Shown: positions 6,976-19,815, counted from the stretch's first letter. The stretch: DNA of 64,000 nucleotides from Heligmosomoides polygyrus polygyrus (GCA_947396885.1 OX377204.1:53245139-53309138); one strand, 5' to 3'. Notes: generated by a model not told the origin, from the sequence alone. Made by a program: numbers and translations.

Positions 6976-7538
6976 AATCGTTTTGCAATGTTCCGTGATG
7001 CGCAGATTGGGGGGATGGGAGTTAGCGAGTACACGTACGCGGTGGTCCGCTAGGAGATGAAGTTCTTCGTGGACGCAATGGGCTCCATGCCTGTCTGCGG
7101 TGCTATGCAGCGATGTCCGAGTGGTTAAGGAGATTGACTAGAAATCAATTGGTCTCTGCCCGCGCAGGTTCGAATCCTACTCGCTGAGAATCGTTTTGCA
7201 ATGGTCCGTGATGCGCAGATTGGGTGGAGGGTGAACTAGCGAGGACACGTACGCGGTGGTCCGCTAGGAGATGAAGTTGTTCGTGGACGCAATTGGCTTG
7301 ATGCTCGATGCCTGTCGGCGGTGCTATGCAGCGATGTCCGAGTGCTTAAGGAGATTGACTAGAAATCAATTGGGCTCTGCCCGCGCATGTTCGAATCCTG
7401 CTCGCTGCGAATCATTTTGCAATGGTCCGTGATGCGCAGATTGGGTGGATGGGAGCTAGCGAGTACACGTACGGTTGTCCGCTAGGAGATGAAGTTCTTC
7501 GTGGACGCAATGGGCTCCATGCCTGTCGGCGGTGCTAT

Positions 7539-7620
7539 GCAGCGATGTCCGAGTGGTTAAGGAGATTGACTCGAAATCAATTGGGCTCTGCCCGCGCAGG
7601 TTCGAATCCTGCTCGCTGCG
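7539..7620 (+). tRNA. tRNA-Ser(CGA), intact (class C)
   Basis: Matches 3245. T run at 7626-7629; the GCGACTACACG spacer follows. Confidence 0.93.
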
Positions 7621-7751
7621 AATCGTTTTGCAATGTTCCGTGATGCGCAGATTGGGGGGATGGGAGCTAGCGACTACACGTACGCGGTGGTCCGCTAGGA
7701 GATGAAGTTCTTCGTGGACGCAATGGGCTCCATGCCTGTCGGCGGTGCTAT

Positions 7752-7833
7752 GCAGCGATGTCCGAGTGGTTAAGGAGATTGACTAGAAATCAATTGGGCT
7801 CTGCCCGCGCAGGTTCGAATCCTGCTCGCTGCG
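7752..7833 (+). tRNA. tRNA-Ser(AGA), intact (class S)
   Basis: Matches 2156. T run at 7839-7842. Neighbours: C at 7539, D at 7963. Confidence 0.93.
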
Positions 7834-10128
7834 AATCATTTTGCAATGGTCCGTGATGCGCAGATTGGGTGGATGGGAGCTAGCGAGTACACGTACGGTG
7901 GTCCGCTAGGAGGTGAAGTTCTTCGTGGACGCAATGGGCTCCATGCCTGTCGGCGGTGCTATGCAGCGATGTCCGAGTGGTTAAGGAGATTGACTAGAAA
8001 TCAATTGGGCTCTGCCGCGCAGGTTCGAATCCTACTCGCTGCGAATCGTTTTGCAATGGTCCGTTATGCGCAGATTGGGGGGATGGGAGCTAGCGAGTAC
8101 ACGTACGCGGTGGTCCGCTAGGAGATGAAGTTCTTCGCAGACGCAATGGGCTCCACGCCTGTCGGCGGTGCTATGCAGCGATGTCCGAGTGGTTAAGGAG
8201 ATTGACTAGAAATCAATTGGTCTCTGCCCGCGCAGGTTCGAATCCTACTCGCTGAGAATCGTTTTGCAATGGTCCGTGATGCGCAGATTGGGTGGAGGGT
8301 GAACTAGCGAGGACACGTACGCGGTGGTCCGCTAGGAGATGAAGTTGTTCGTGGACGCAATTGGCTTGATGCTCGATGCCCGTCGACGGCGCTATGCAGC
8401 AACGTCCGAGTACTTAAGGAGATTGACTAGAAATCAATTGGTCTCTGCCCGCGCATGTTCGAATCCTGCTCGCTGCGAATCATTTTGCAATGGTCCGTGA
8501 TGCGCAGGTTGCGTGGATGGGAGCTAGCGAGTACACGTACGCGGTGGCCGGCTCAATGATGAAGTTTTTCGTGGACGCAATGGGCTTGATGCTCGATGCC
8601 CGTCGACGGCGCTATGCAGCAACGTCCGAGTGCTTAAGGAGATTGACTAGAATTCAATTGGTCTCTGCCCGCGCAGGTTCGAATCCTACTCGCTGAGAAT
8701 CGTTTTGCAATGGACCGTGATGCGCAGATTGGGTGGAGGGTGAACTAGCGAGTACACGTACGCGGTGGTCCGCTAGGAGATGAAGTTCTTCGTGGACGCA
8801 ATGGGCTCCATGCCTGTCGGCGGTGCTATGCAGCGATGTCCGAGTGGTTAAGGAGATTGACTAGAAATCAATTGGGCTCTGCCGCGCAGGTTCGAATCCT
8901 ACTCGCTGCGAATCGTTTTGCAATGGTCCGTTATGCGCAGATTGGGGGGATGGGAGCTAGCGAGTACACGTACGCGGTGGTCCGCTAGGAGATGAAGTTC
9001 TTCGTGGACGCAATGGGCTCCATGCCTGTCGGCGGTGCTATGCAGCGATGTCCGACTGGTTAAAGAGATTGACTAGAAATCAATTGGGCTCTGCCCGCGC
9101 AGGTTCGAATCCTGCTCGCTGCGAATCATTTTGCAATGGTCCGTTATGCGCAGATTGGGGGGATGGGAGCTAGCGAGTACACGTACGCGGTGGTCCGCTA
9201 GGAGATGAAGTTCTTCGCGGACGCAATGGGCTCCATGCCTGTCGGCGGTGCTATGCAGCGATGTCCGAGTGGTTAAGGAGATTGACTCGAAATCAATTAG
9301 GCTCTGCCCGCGCAGGTTCGAATCCTGCTCGCTGCGAATCGTATTGCAATGGTCCATGATGCGCAGATTGGGTGGAGGGGAGCTATCCAGTACACGTACG
9401 CGGTGGCCGGCTCAATGATGAAGTTTTTCGTGGACGCAATGGGCTTGATGCTCGATGCCCGTCGACGGCGCTATGCAGCAACGTCCGAGTGCTTAAGTAG
9501 ATTGACTAGAAATCAATTGGTCTCTGCCCGCGCAGGTTCGAATCCTACTCGCTGAGAATCGTTTTGCAATGGTCCGTGATGCGCAGATTGGGTGGAGGGT
9601 GAACTAGCGAGGACACGTACGCGGTGGTCCGCTAGGAGATGAAGTTCTTCGTGGACGCAATTGGCTTGATGCTCGATGCCCGTCGACGGCGCTATGCAGC
9701 AACGTCCGAGTGCTTAAGGAGATTGACTAGAAATCAATTGGTCTCTGCCCGCGCAGGTTCGAATCCTACTCGCTGAGAATCGTTTTGCAATGGTCCGTGA
9801 TGCGCAGGTTGCGTGGATGGGAGCTAGCGAGTACACGTACGCGGTGGTCCGCTAGGAGATGAAGTTGTTCGTGGACGCAATGGGCTTGATGCTCGATGCC
9901 TGTCGACGGTGCTATGCAGCGATGTCCGAGTGGTTAAGGAGATTGACTCGAAATCAATTGGGCTCTGCCCGCGCAGGTTCGGATCCTGCTCGCTGCGAAT
10001 CGTTTTGCAATGTTCCGTGATGCGCAGATTGGGGGGATGGGAGCTAGCGAGTACACGTACGCGGTGGTCCGCTAGGAGATGAAGTTCTTCGTGGACGCAA
10101 TGGGCTCCATGCCTGTCGGCGGTGCTAT

Positions 10129-10210
10129 GCAGCGATGTCCGAGTGGTTAAGGAGATTGACTAGAAATCAATTGGGCTCTGCCCGCGCAGGTTCGAATCCT
10201 GCTCGCTGCG
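10129..10210 (+). tRNA. tRNA-Ser(AGA), intact (class S)
   Basis: Matches 2156. T run at 10216-10219. Neighbours: B at 9916, D at 10340. Confidence 0.93.
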
Positions 10211-11217
10211 AGTCATTTTGCAATGGTCCATGATGCGCAGATTGGGTGGATGGGAGCTAGCGAGTACACGTACGGTGGTCCGCTAGGAGGTGAAGTTCTT
10301 CGTGGACGCAATGGGCTCCATGCCTGTCGGCGGTGCTATGCAGCGATGTCCGAGTGGTTAAGGAGATTGACTAGAAATCAATTGGGCTCTGCCGCGCAGG
10401 TTCGAATCCTGCTCGCTGCGAATCGTATTGCAATGGTCCATGATGCGCAGATTGGGTGGAGGGGAGCTATCCAGTACACGTACGCGGTGGACGGCTCAAT
10501 GATGAAGTTTTTCGTGGACGCAATGGGCTTGATGCTCGATGCCTGTCGGCGGTGCTATGCAGCGATGTCCGAGTGCTTAAGGAGATTGACTAGAAATCAA
10601 TTGGGCTCTGCCCGCGCATGTTCGAATCCTGCTCGCTGCGAATCATTTTGCAATGGTCCGTGATGCGCAGATTGGGTGGATGGGAGCTAGCGAGTACACG
10701 TACGGTTGTCCGCTAGGAGATGAAGTTCTTCGTGGACGCAATGGGCTTGATGCTCGATGCCCGTCGACGACGCTATGCAGCAACGTCCGAGTGCTTAAGG
10801 AGATTGACTAGAATTCAATTGGTCTCTGCCCGCGCAGGTTCGAATCCTACTCGCTGAGAATCGTTTTGCAATGGTCCGTGATGCGCAGATTGGGTGGAGG
10901 GTGAACTAGCGAGGACACGTACGCGGTGGTCCGCTAGGAGATGAAGTTGTTCGTGGACGCAATTGGCTTGATGCACGATGCCCGTCGACGGCGCTATGCA
11001 GCAACGTCCGAGTGCTTAAGGAGATTGACTAGAAATCAATTGGTCTCTGCCCGCGCAGGTTCGAATCCTACTCGCTGAGAATCGTTTTGCAATGGTCCGT
11101 GATGCGCAGGTTGCGTGGATGGGAGCTAGCGAGTACACGTACGCGGTGGTCCGCTAGGAGATGAAGTTGTTCGTGGACGCAATGGGCTTGATGCTCGATG
11201 CCTGTCGACGGTGCTAT

Positions 11218-11299
11218 GCAGCGATGTCCGAGTGGTTAAGGAGATTGACTCGAAATCAATTGGGCTCTGCCCGCGCAGGTTCGAATCCTGCTCGCTGCG
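11218..11299 (+). tRNA. tRNA-Ser(CGA), intact (class C)
   Basis: Matches 3245. T run at 11305-11308. Confidence 0.93.
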
Positions 11300-11430
11300 A
11301 ATCGTTTTGCAATGTTCCGTGATGCGCAGATTGGGGGGATGGGAGCTAGCGAGTACACGTACGCGGTGGTCCGCTAGGAGATGAAGTTCTTCGTGGACGC
11401 AATGGGCTCCATGCCTGTCGGCGGTGCTAT

Positions 11431-11512
11431 GCAGCGATGTCCGAGTGGTTAAGGAGATTGACTAGAAATCAATTGGGCTCTGCCCGCGCAGGTTCGAATC
11501 CTGCTCGCTGCG
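11431..11512 (+). tRNA. tRNA-Ser(AGA), intact (class S)
   Basis: Matches 2156. T run at 11518-11521. Neighbours: C at 11218, D at 11642. Confidence 0.93.
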
Positions 11513-11851
11513 AGTCATTTTGCAATGGTCCGTGATGCGCAGATTGGGTGGATGGGAGCTAGCGAGTACACGTACGGTGGTCCGCTAGGAGGTGAAGTTC
11601 TTCGTGGACGCAATGGGCTCCATGCCTGTCGGCGGTGCTATGCAGCGATGTCCGAGTGGTTAAGGAGATTGACTAGAAATCAATTGGGCTCTGCCGCGCA
11701 GGTTCGAATCCTACTCGCTGTGAATCGTTTTGCAATGGTCCGTTATGCGCAGATTGGGGGGATGGGAGCTAGCGAGTACACGTACGGTTGTCCGCTAGGA
11801 GATGAAGTTCTTCGTGGACGCAATGGGCTCCATGCCTGTCGGCGGTGCTAT

Positions 11852-11933
11852 GCAGCGATGTCCGAGTGGTTAAGGAGATTGACTCGAAATCAATTGGGCT
11901 CTGCCCGCGCAGGTTCGAATCCTGCTCGCTGCG
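11852..11933 (+). tRNA. tRNA-Ser(CGA), intact (class C)
   Basis: Matches 3245. T run at 11939-11942. Confidence 0.93.
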
Positions 11934-12496
11934 AATCGTTTTGCAATGTTCCGTGATGCGCAGATTGGGGGGATGGGAGTTAGCGAGTACACGTACGCGG
12001 TGGTCCGCTAGGAGATGAAGTTCTTCGTGGACGCAATGGGCTCCATGCCTGTCTGCGGTGCTATGCAGCGATGTCCGAGTGGTTAAGGAGATTGACTAGA
12101 AATCAATTGGTCTCTGCCCGCGCAGGTTCGAATCCTACTCGCTGAGAATCGTTTTGCAATGGTCCGTGATGCGCAGATTGGGTGGAGGGTGAACTAGCGA
12201 GGACACGTACGCGGTGGTCCGCTAGGAGATGAAGTTGTTCGTGGACGCAATTGGCTTGATGCTCGATGCCTGTCGGCGGTGCTATGCAGCGATGTCCGAG
12301 TGCTTAAGGAGATTGACTAGAAATCAATTGGGCTCTGCCCGCGCATGTTCGAATCCTGCTCGCTGCGAATCATTTTGCAATGGTCCGTGATGCGCAGATT
12401 GGGTGGATGGGAGCTAGCGAGTACACGTACGGTTGTCCGCTAGGAGATGAAGTTCTTCGTGGACGCAATGGGCTCCATGCCTGTCGGCGGTGCTAT

Positions 12497-12578
12497 GCAG
12501 CGATGTCCGAGTGGTTAAGGAGATTGACTCGAAATCAATTGGGCTCTGCCCGCGCAGGTTCGAATCCTGCTCGCTGCG
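12497..12578 (+). tRNA. tRNA-Ser(CGA), intact (class C)
   Basis: Matches 3245. T run at 12584-12587. Confidence 0.93.
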
Positions 12579-12709
12579 AATCGTTTTGCAATGTTCCGTG
12601 ATGCGCAGATTGGGGGGATGGGAGCTAGCGACTACACGTACGCGGTGGTCCGCTAGGAGATGAAGTTCTTCGTGGACGCAATGGGCTCCATGCCTGTCGG
12701 CGGTGCTAT

Positions 12710-12791
12710 GCAGCGATGTCCGAGTGGTTAAGGAGATTGACTAGAAATCAATTGGGCTCTGCCCGCGCAGGTTCGAATCCTGCTCGCTGCG
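12710..12791 (+). tRNA. tRNA-Ser(AGA), intact (class S)
   Basis: Matches 2156. T run at 12797-12800. Neighbours: C at 12497, D at 12921. Confidence 0.93.
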
Positions 12792-15086
12792 AATCATTTT
12801 GCAATGGTCCGTGATGCGCAGATTGGGTGGATGGGAGCTAGCGAGTACACGTACGGTGGTCCGCTAGGAGGTGAAGTTCTTCGTGGACGCAATGGGCTCC
12901 ATGCCTGTCGGCGGTGCTATGCAGCGATGTCCGAGTGGTTAAGGAGATTGACTAGAAATCAATTGGGCTCTGCCGCGCAGGTTCGAATCCTACTCGCTGC
13001 GAATCGTTTTGCAATGGTCCGTTATGCGCAGATTGGGGGGATGGGAGCTAGCGAGTACACGTACGCGGTGGTCCGCTAGGAGATGAAGTTCTTCGCAGAC
13101 GCAATGGGCTCCACGCCTGTCGGCGGTGCTATGCAGCGATGTCCGAGTGGTTAAGGAGATTGACTAGAAATCAATTGGTCTCTGCCCGCGCAGGTTCGAA
13201 TCCTACTCGCTGAGAATCGTTTTGCAATGGTCCGTGATGCGCAGATTGGGTGGAGGGTGAACTAGCGAGGACACGTACGCGGTGGTCCGCTAGGAGATGA
13301 AGTTGTTCGTGGACGCAATTGGCTTGATGCTCGATGCCCGTCGACGGCGCTATGCAGCAACGTCCGAGTACTTAAGGAGATTGACTAGAAATCAATTGGT
13401 CTCTGCCCGCGCATGTTCGAATCCTGCTCGCTGCGAATCATTTTGCAATGGTCCGTGATGCGCAGGTTGCGTGGATGGGAGCTAGCGAGTACACGTACGC
13501 GGTGGCCGGCTCAATGATGAAGTTTTTCGTGGACGCAATGGGCTTGATGCTCGATGCCCGTCGACGGCGCTATGCAGCAACGTCCGAGTGCTTAAGGAGA
13601 TTGACTAGAATTCAATTGGTCTCTGCCCGCGCAGGTTCGAATCCTACTCGCTGAGAATCGTTTTGCAATGGACCGTGATGCGCAGATTGGGTGGAGGGTG
13701 AACTAGCGAGTACACGTACGCGGTGGTCCGCTAGGAGATGAAGTTCTTCGTGGACGCAATGGGCTCCATGCCTGTCGGCGGTGCTATGCAGCGATGTCCG
13801 AGTGGTTAAGGAGATTGACTAGAAATCAATTGGGCTCTGCCGCGCAGGTTCGAATCCTACTCGCTGCGAATCGTTTTGCAATGGTCCGTTATGCGCAGAT
13901 TGGGGGGATGGGAGCTAGCGAGTACACGTACGCGGTGGTCCGCTAGGAGATGAAGTTCTTCGTGGACGCAATGGGCTCCATGCCTGTCGGCGGTGCTATG
14001 CAGCGATGTCCGACTGGTTAAAGAGATTGACTAGAAATCAATTGGGCTCTGCCCGCGCAGGTTCGAATCCTGCTCGCTGCGAATCATTTTGCAATGGTCC
14101 GTTATGCGCAGATTGGGGGGATGGGAGCTAGCGAGTACACGTACGCGGTGGTCCGCTAGGAGATGAAGTTCTTCGCGGACGCAATGGGCTCCATGCCTGT
14201 CGGCGGTGCTATGCAGCGATGTCCGAGTGGTTAAGGAGATTGACTCGAAATCAATTAGGCTCTGCCCGCGCAGGTTCGAATCCTGCTCGCTGCGAATCGT
14301 ATTGCAATGGTCCATGATGCGCAGATTGGGTGGAGGGGAGCTATCCAGTACACGTACGCGGTGGCCGGCTCAATGATGAAGTTTTTCGTGGACGCAATGG
14401 GCTTGATGCTCGATGCCCGTCGACGGCGCTATGCAGCAACGTCCGAGTGCTTAAGTAGATTGACTAGAAATCAATTGGTCTCTGCCCGCGCAGGTTCGAA
14501 TCCTACTCGCTGAGAATCGTTTTGCAATGGTCCGTGATGCGCAGATTGGGTGGAGGGTGAACTAGCGAGGACACGTACGCGGTGGTCCGCTAGGAGATGA
14601 AGTTCTTCGTGGACGCAATTGGCTTGATGCTCGATGCCCGTCGACGGCGCTATGCAGCAACGTCCGAGTGCTTAAGGAGATTGACTAGAAATCAATTGGT
14701 CTCTGCCCGCGCAGGTTCGAATCCTACTCGCTGAGAATCGTTTTGCAATGGTCCGTGATGCGCAGGTTGCGTGGATGGGAGCTAGCGAGTACACGTACGC
14801 GGTGGTCCGCTAGGAGATGAAGTTGTTCGTGGACGCAATGGGCTTGATGCTCGATGCCTGTCGACGGTGCTATGCAGCGATGTCCGAGTGGTTAAGGAGA
14901 TTGACTCGAAATCAATTGGGCTCTGCCCGCGCAGGTTCGGATCCTGCTCGCTGCGAATCGTTTTGCAATGTTCCGTGATGCGCAGATTGGGGGGATGGGA
15001 GCTAGCGAGTACACGTACGCGGTGGTCCGCTAGGAGATGAAGTTCTTCGTGGACGCAATGGGCTCCATGCCTGTCGGCGGTGCTAT

Positions 15087-15168
15087 GCAGCGATGTCCGA
15101 GTGGTTAAGGAGATTGACTAGAAATCAATTGGGCTCTGCCCGCGCAGGTTCGAATCCTGCTCGCTGCG
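15087..15168 (+). tRNA. tRNA-Ser(AGA), intact (class S)
   Basis: Matches 2156. T run at 15174-15177. Neighbours: B at 14874, D at 15298. Confidence 0.93.
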
Positions 15169-16175
15169 AGTCATTTTGCAATGGTCCATGATGCGCAGAT
15201 TGGGTGGATGGGAGCTAGCGAGTACACGTACGGTGGTCCGCTAGGAGGTGAAGTTCTTCGTGGACGCAATGGGCTCCATGCCTGTCGGCGGTGCTATGCA
15301 GCGATGTCCGAGTGGTTAAGGAGATTGACTAGAAATCAATTGGGCTCTGCCGCGCAGGTTCGAATCCTGCTCGCTGCGAATCGTATTGCAATGGTCCATG
15401 ATGCGCAGATTGGGTGGAGGGGAGCTATCCAGTACACGTACGCGGTGGACGGCTCAATGATGAAGTTTTTCGTGGACGCAATGGGCTTGATGCTCGATGC
15501 CTGTCGGCGGTGCTATGCAGCGATGTCCGAGTGCTTAAGGAGATTGACTAGAAATCAATTGGGCTCTGCCCGCGCATGTTCGAATCCTGCTCGCTGCGAA
15601 TCATTTTGCAATGGTCCGTGATGCGCAGATTGGGTGGATGGGAGCTAGCGAGTACACGTACGGTTGTCCGCTAGGAGATGAAGTTCTTCGTGGACGCAAT
15701 GGGCTTGATGCTCGATGCCCGTCGACGACGCTATGCAGCAACGTCCGAGTGCTTAAGGAGATTGACTAGAATTCAATTGGTCTCTGCCCGCGCAGGTTCG
15801 AATCCTACTCGCTGAGAATCGTTTTGCAATGGTCCGTGATGCGCAGATTGGGTGGAGGGTGAACTAGCGAGGACACGTACGCGGTGGTCCGCTAGGAGAT
15901 GAAGTTGTTCGTGGACGCAATTGGCTTGATGCACGATGCCCGTCGACGGCGCTATGCAGCAACGTCCGAGTGCTTAAGGAGATTGACTAGAAATCAATTG
16001 GTCTCTGCCCGCGCAGGTTCGAATCCTACTCGCTGAGAATCGTTTTGCAATGGTCCGTGATGCGCAGGTTGCGTGGATGGGAGCTAGCGAGTACACGTAC
16101 GCGGTGGTCCGCTAGGAGATGAAGTTGTTCGTGGACGCAATGGGCTTGATGCTCGATGCCTGTCGACGGTGCTAT

Positions 16176-16257
16176 GCAGCGATGTCCGAGTGGTTAAGGA
16201 GATTGACTCGAAATCAATTGGGCTCTGCCCGCGCAGGTTCGAATCCTGCTCGCTGCG
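16176..16257 (+). tRNA. tRNA-Ser(CGA), intact (class C)
   Basis: Matches 3245. T run at 16263-16266. Confidence 0.93.
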
Positions 16258-16388
16258 AATCGTTTTGCAATGTTCCGTGATGCGCAGATTGGGGGGATGG
16301 GAGCTAGCGAGTACACGTACGCGGTGGTCCGCTAGGAGATGAAGTTCTTCGTGGACGCAATGGGCTCCATGCCTGTCGGCGGTGCTAT

Positions 16389-16470
16389 GCAGCGATGTCC
16401 GAGTGGTTAAGGAGATTGACTAGAAATCAATTGGGCTCTGCCCGCGCAGGTTCGAATCCTGCTCGCTGCG
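16389..16470 (+). tRNA. tRNA-Ser(AGA), intact (class S)
   Basis: Matches 2156. T run at 16476-16479. Neighbours: C at 16176, D at 16600. Confidence 0.93.
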
Positions 16471-16809
16471 AGTCATTTTGCAATGGTCCGTGATGCGCAG
16501 ATTGGGTGGATGGGAGCTAGCGAGTACACGTACGGTGGTCCGCTAGGAGGTGAAGTTCTTCGTGGACGCAATGGGCTCCATGCCTGTCGGCGGTGCTATG
16601 CAGCGATGTCCGAGTGGTTAAGGAGATTGACTAGAAATCAATTGGGCTCTGCCGCGCAGGTTCGAATCCTACTCGCTGTGAATCGTTTTGCAATGGTCCG
16701 TTATGCGCAGATTGGGGGGATGGGAGCTAGCGAGTACACGTACGGTTGTCCGCTAGGAGATGAAGTTCTTCGTGGACGCAATGGGCTCCATGCCTGTCGG
16801 CGGTGCTAT

Positions 16810-16891
16810 GCAGCGATGTCCGAGTGGTTAAGGAGATTGACTCGAAATCAATTGGGCTCTGCCCGCGCAGGTTCGAATCCTGCTCGCTGCG
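16810..16891 (+). tRNA. tRNA-Ser(CGA), intact (class C)
   Basis: Matches 3245. T run at 16897-16900. Confidence 0.93.
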
Positions 16892-17454
16892 AATCGTTTT
16901 GCAATGTTCCGTGATGCGCAGATTGGGGGGATGGGAGTTAGCGAGTACACGTACGCGGTGGTCCGCTAGGAGATGAAGTTCTTCGTGGACGCAATGGGCT
17001 CCATGCCTGTCTGCGGTGCTATGCAGCGATGTCCGAGTGGTTAAGGAGATTGACTAGAAATCAATTGGTCTCTGCCCGCGCAGGTTCGAATCCTACTCGC
17101 TGAGAATCGTTTTGCAATGGTCCGTGATGCGCAGATTGGGTGGAGGGTGAACTAGCGAGGACACGTACGCGGTGGTCCGCTAGGAGATGAAGTTGTTCGT
17201 GGACGCAATTGGCTTGATGCTCGATGCCTGTCGGCGGTGCTATGCAGCGATGTCCGAGTGCTTAAGGAGATTGACTAGAAATCAATTGGGCTCTGCCCGC
17301 GCATGTTCGAATCCTGCTCGCTGCGAATCATTTTGCAATGGTCCGTGATGCGCAGATTGGGTGGATGGGAGCTAGCGAGTACACGTACGGTTGTCCGCTA
17401 GGAGATGAAGTTCTTCGTGGACGCAATGGGCTCCATGCCTGTCGGCGGTGCTAT

Positions 17455-17536
17455 GCAGCGATGTCCGAGTGGTTAAGGAGATTGACTCGAAATCAATTGG
17501 GCTCTGCCCGCGCAGGTTCGAATCCTGCTCGCTGCG
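17455..17536 (+). tRNA. tRNA-Ser(CGA), intact (class C)
   Basis: Matches 3245. T run at 17542-17545. Confidence 0.93.
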
Positions 17537-17667
17537 AATCGTTTTGCAATGTTCCGTGATGCGCAGATTGGGGGGATGGGAGCTAGCGACTACACGTACG
17601 CGGTGGTCCGCTAGGAGATGAAGTTCTTCGTGGACGCAATGGGCTCCATGCCTGTCGGCGGTGCTAT

Positions 17668-17749
17668 GCAGCGATGTCCGAGTGGTTAAGGAGATTGACT
17701 AGAAATCAATTGGGCTCTGCCCGCGCAGGTTCGAATCCTGCTCGCTGCG
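17668..17749 (+). tRNA. tRNA-Ser(AGA), intact (class S)
   Basis: Matches 2156. T run at 17755-17758. Neighbours: C at 17455, D at 17879. Confidence 0.93.
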
Positions 17750-18955
17750 AATCATTTTGCAATGGTCCGTGATGCGCAGATTGGGTGGATGGGAGCTAGC
17801 GAGTACACGTACGGTGGTCCGCTAGGAGGTGAAGTTCTTCGTGGACGCAATGGGCTCCATGCCTGTCGGCGGTGCTATGCAGCGATGTCCGAGTGGTTAA
17901 GGAGATTGACTAGAAATCAATTGGGCTCTGCCGCGCAGGTTCGAATCCTACTCGCTGCGAATCGTTTTGCAATGGTCCGTTATGCGCAGATTGGGGGGAT
18001 GGGAGCTAGCGAGTACACGTACGCGGTGGTCCGCTAGGAGATGAAGTTCTTCGCAGACGCAATGGGCTCCACGCCTGTCGGCGGTGCTATGCAGCGATGT
18101 CCGAGTGGTTAAGGAGATTGACTAGAAATCAATTGGTCTCTGCCCGCGCAGGTTCGAATCCTACTCGCTGAGAATCGTTTTGCAATGGTCCGTGATGCGC
18201 AGATTGGGTGGAGGGTGAACTAGCGAGGACACGTACGCGGTGGTCCGCTAGGAGATGAAGTTGTTCGTGGACGCAATTGGCTTGATGCTCGATGCCCGTC
18301 GACGGCGCTATGCAGCAACGTCCGAGTACTTAAGGAGATTGACTAGAAATCAATTGGTCTCTGCCCGCGCATGTTCGAATCCTGCTCGCTGCGAATCATT
18401 TTGCAATGGTCCGTGATGCGCAGGTTGCGTGGATGGGAGCTAGCGAGTACACGTACGCGGTGGCCGGCTCAATGATGAAGTTTTTCGTGGACGCAATGGG
18501 CTTGATGCTCGATGCCCGTCGACGGCGCTATGCAGCAACGTCCGAGTGCTTAAGGAGATTGACTAGAATTCAATTGGTCTCTGCCCGCGCAGGTTCGAAT
18601 CCTACTCGCTGAGAATCGTTTTGCAATGGACCGTGATGCGCAGATTGGGTGGAGGGTGAACTAGCGAGTACACGTACGCGGTGGTCCGCTAGGAGATGAA
18701 GTTCTTCGTGGACGCAATGGGCTCCATGCCTGTCGGCGGTGCTATGCAGCGATGTCCGAGTGGTTAAGGAGATTGACTAGAAATCAATTGGGCTCTGCCG
18801 CGCAGGTTCGAATCCTACTCGCTGCGAATCGTTTTGCAATGGTCCGTGATGCGCAGATTGGGTGGATGGGAGCTAGCGAGTACACGTACGGTTGTCCGCT
18901 AGGAGATGAAGTTCTTCGTGGACGCAATGGGCTCCATGCCTGTCGGCGGTGCTAT

Positions 18956-19037
18956 GCAGCGATGTCCGAGTGGTTAAGGAGATTGACTCGAAATCAATTG
19001 GGCTCTGCCCGCGCAGGTTCGAATCCTGCTCGCTGCG
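18956..19037 (+). tRNA. tRNA-Ser(CGA), intact (class C)
   Basis: Matches 3245. T run at 19043-19046. It is the first unit after the HOR break. Confidence 0.93.
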
Positions 19038-19166
19038 AATCGTTTTGCAATGTTCCGTGATGCGCAGATTGGGGGGATGGGAGCTAGCGACTACACGTAC
19101 GGTTGTCCGCTAGGAGATGAAGTTCTTCGTGGACGCAATGGGCTCCATGCCTGTCGGCGGTGCTAT

Positions 19167-19248
19167 GCAGCGATGTCCGAGTGGTTAAGGAGATTGACTC
19201 GAAATCAATTGGGCTCTGCCCGCGCAGGTTCGAATCCTGCTCGCTGCG
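19167..19248 (+). tRNA. tRNA-Ser(CGA), intact (class C)
   Basis: Matches 3245; a direct tandem duplicate of the copy at 18956 (211 bp). T run at 19254-19257. Confidence 0.93.
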
Positions 19249-19815
19249 AATCGTTTTGCAATGTTCCGTGATGCGCAGATTGGGTGGATGGGAGCTAGCG
19301 AGTACACGTACGGTTGTCCGCTAGGAGATGAAGTTGTTCGTGGACGCAATTGGCTTGATGCTCGATGCCTGTCGGCGGTGCTATGCAGCGATGTCCGAGT
19401 GCTTAAGGAGATTGACTAGAAATCAATTGGGCTCTGCCCGCGCATGTTCGAATCCTGCTCGCTGCGAATCATTTTGCAATGGTCCGTGATGCGCAGATTG
19501 GGTGGATGGGAGCTAGCGAGTACACGTACGGTTGTCCGCTAGGAGATGAAGTTCTTCGTGGACGCAATGGGCTCCATGCCTGTCGGCGGTGCTATGCAGC
19601 AACGTCCGAGTGCTTAAGGAGATTGACTAGAAATCAATTGGACTCTGCCCGCGCAGGTTCGAATCCTACTCGCTGAGAATCGTTTTGCAATGGTCCGTGA
19701 TGCGCAGGTTGCGTGGATGGGAGCTAGCGAGTACACGTACGCGGTGGTCCGCTAGGAGATGAAGTTGTTCGTGGACGCAATGGGCTTGATGCTCGATGCC
19801 TGTCGACGGTGCTAT

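Larger units (their letters stand above)
5160..8174 (+). repeat. Higher-order repeat copy 2, internally deleted (14 units, 3,015 bp)
   Basis: Starts: 5160 Xa, 5381 Mp, 5601 M, 5819 Pe, 6040 P, 6260 C, 6473 S, 6684 D, 6894 C, 7107 Xa, 7328 M, 7539 C, 7752 S, 7963 D. After the Mp unit it jumps to the M unit found at 2586 in copy 1, so nine units (1,943 bp; equivalents of 643-2367) are missing. From 5601 on it matches copy 1 at offset +3015. The spacer before 5601 is a mosaic: it carries GCAATTGGCTTGATGCACG, as before 3025, inside a spacer with the CCGGCTCAATGATG motif. Confidence 0.92.
8175..13132 (+). repeat. Higher-order repeat copy 3 (23 units, 4,958 bp)
   Basis: Same class order as copy 1 at offset +7973. 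Starts: 8175, 8396, 8616, 8830, 9042, 9255, 9475, 9696, 9916, 10129, 10340, 10559, 10777, 10998, 11218, 11431, 11642, 11852, 12065, 12286, 12497, 12710, 12921. No difference from copy 1 was seen by eye, including rare markers such as TTCGGATCC at 9916 and the 3' end TCGCTGTG at 11642. Confidence 0.93.
13133..18090 (+). repeat. Higher-order repeat copy 4 (23 units, 4,958 bp)
   Basis: Same class order as copy 3 at offset +4958. Starts: 13133, 13354, 13574, 13788, 14000, 14213, 14433, 14654, 14874, 15087, 15298, 15517, 15735, 15956, 16176, 16389, 16600, 16810, 17023, 17244, 17455, 17668, 17879. The near identity of copies 1, 3 and 4 contrasts with the divergence among the units inside each copy, so block duplication is recent or an assembly loop. 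Confidence 0.93.
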
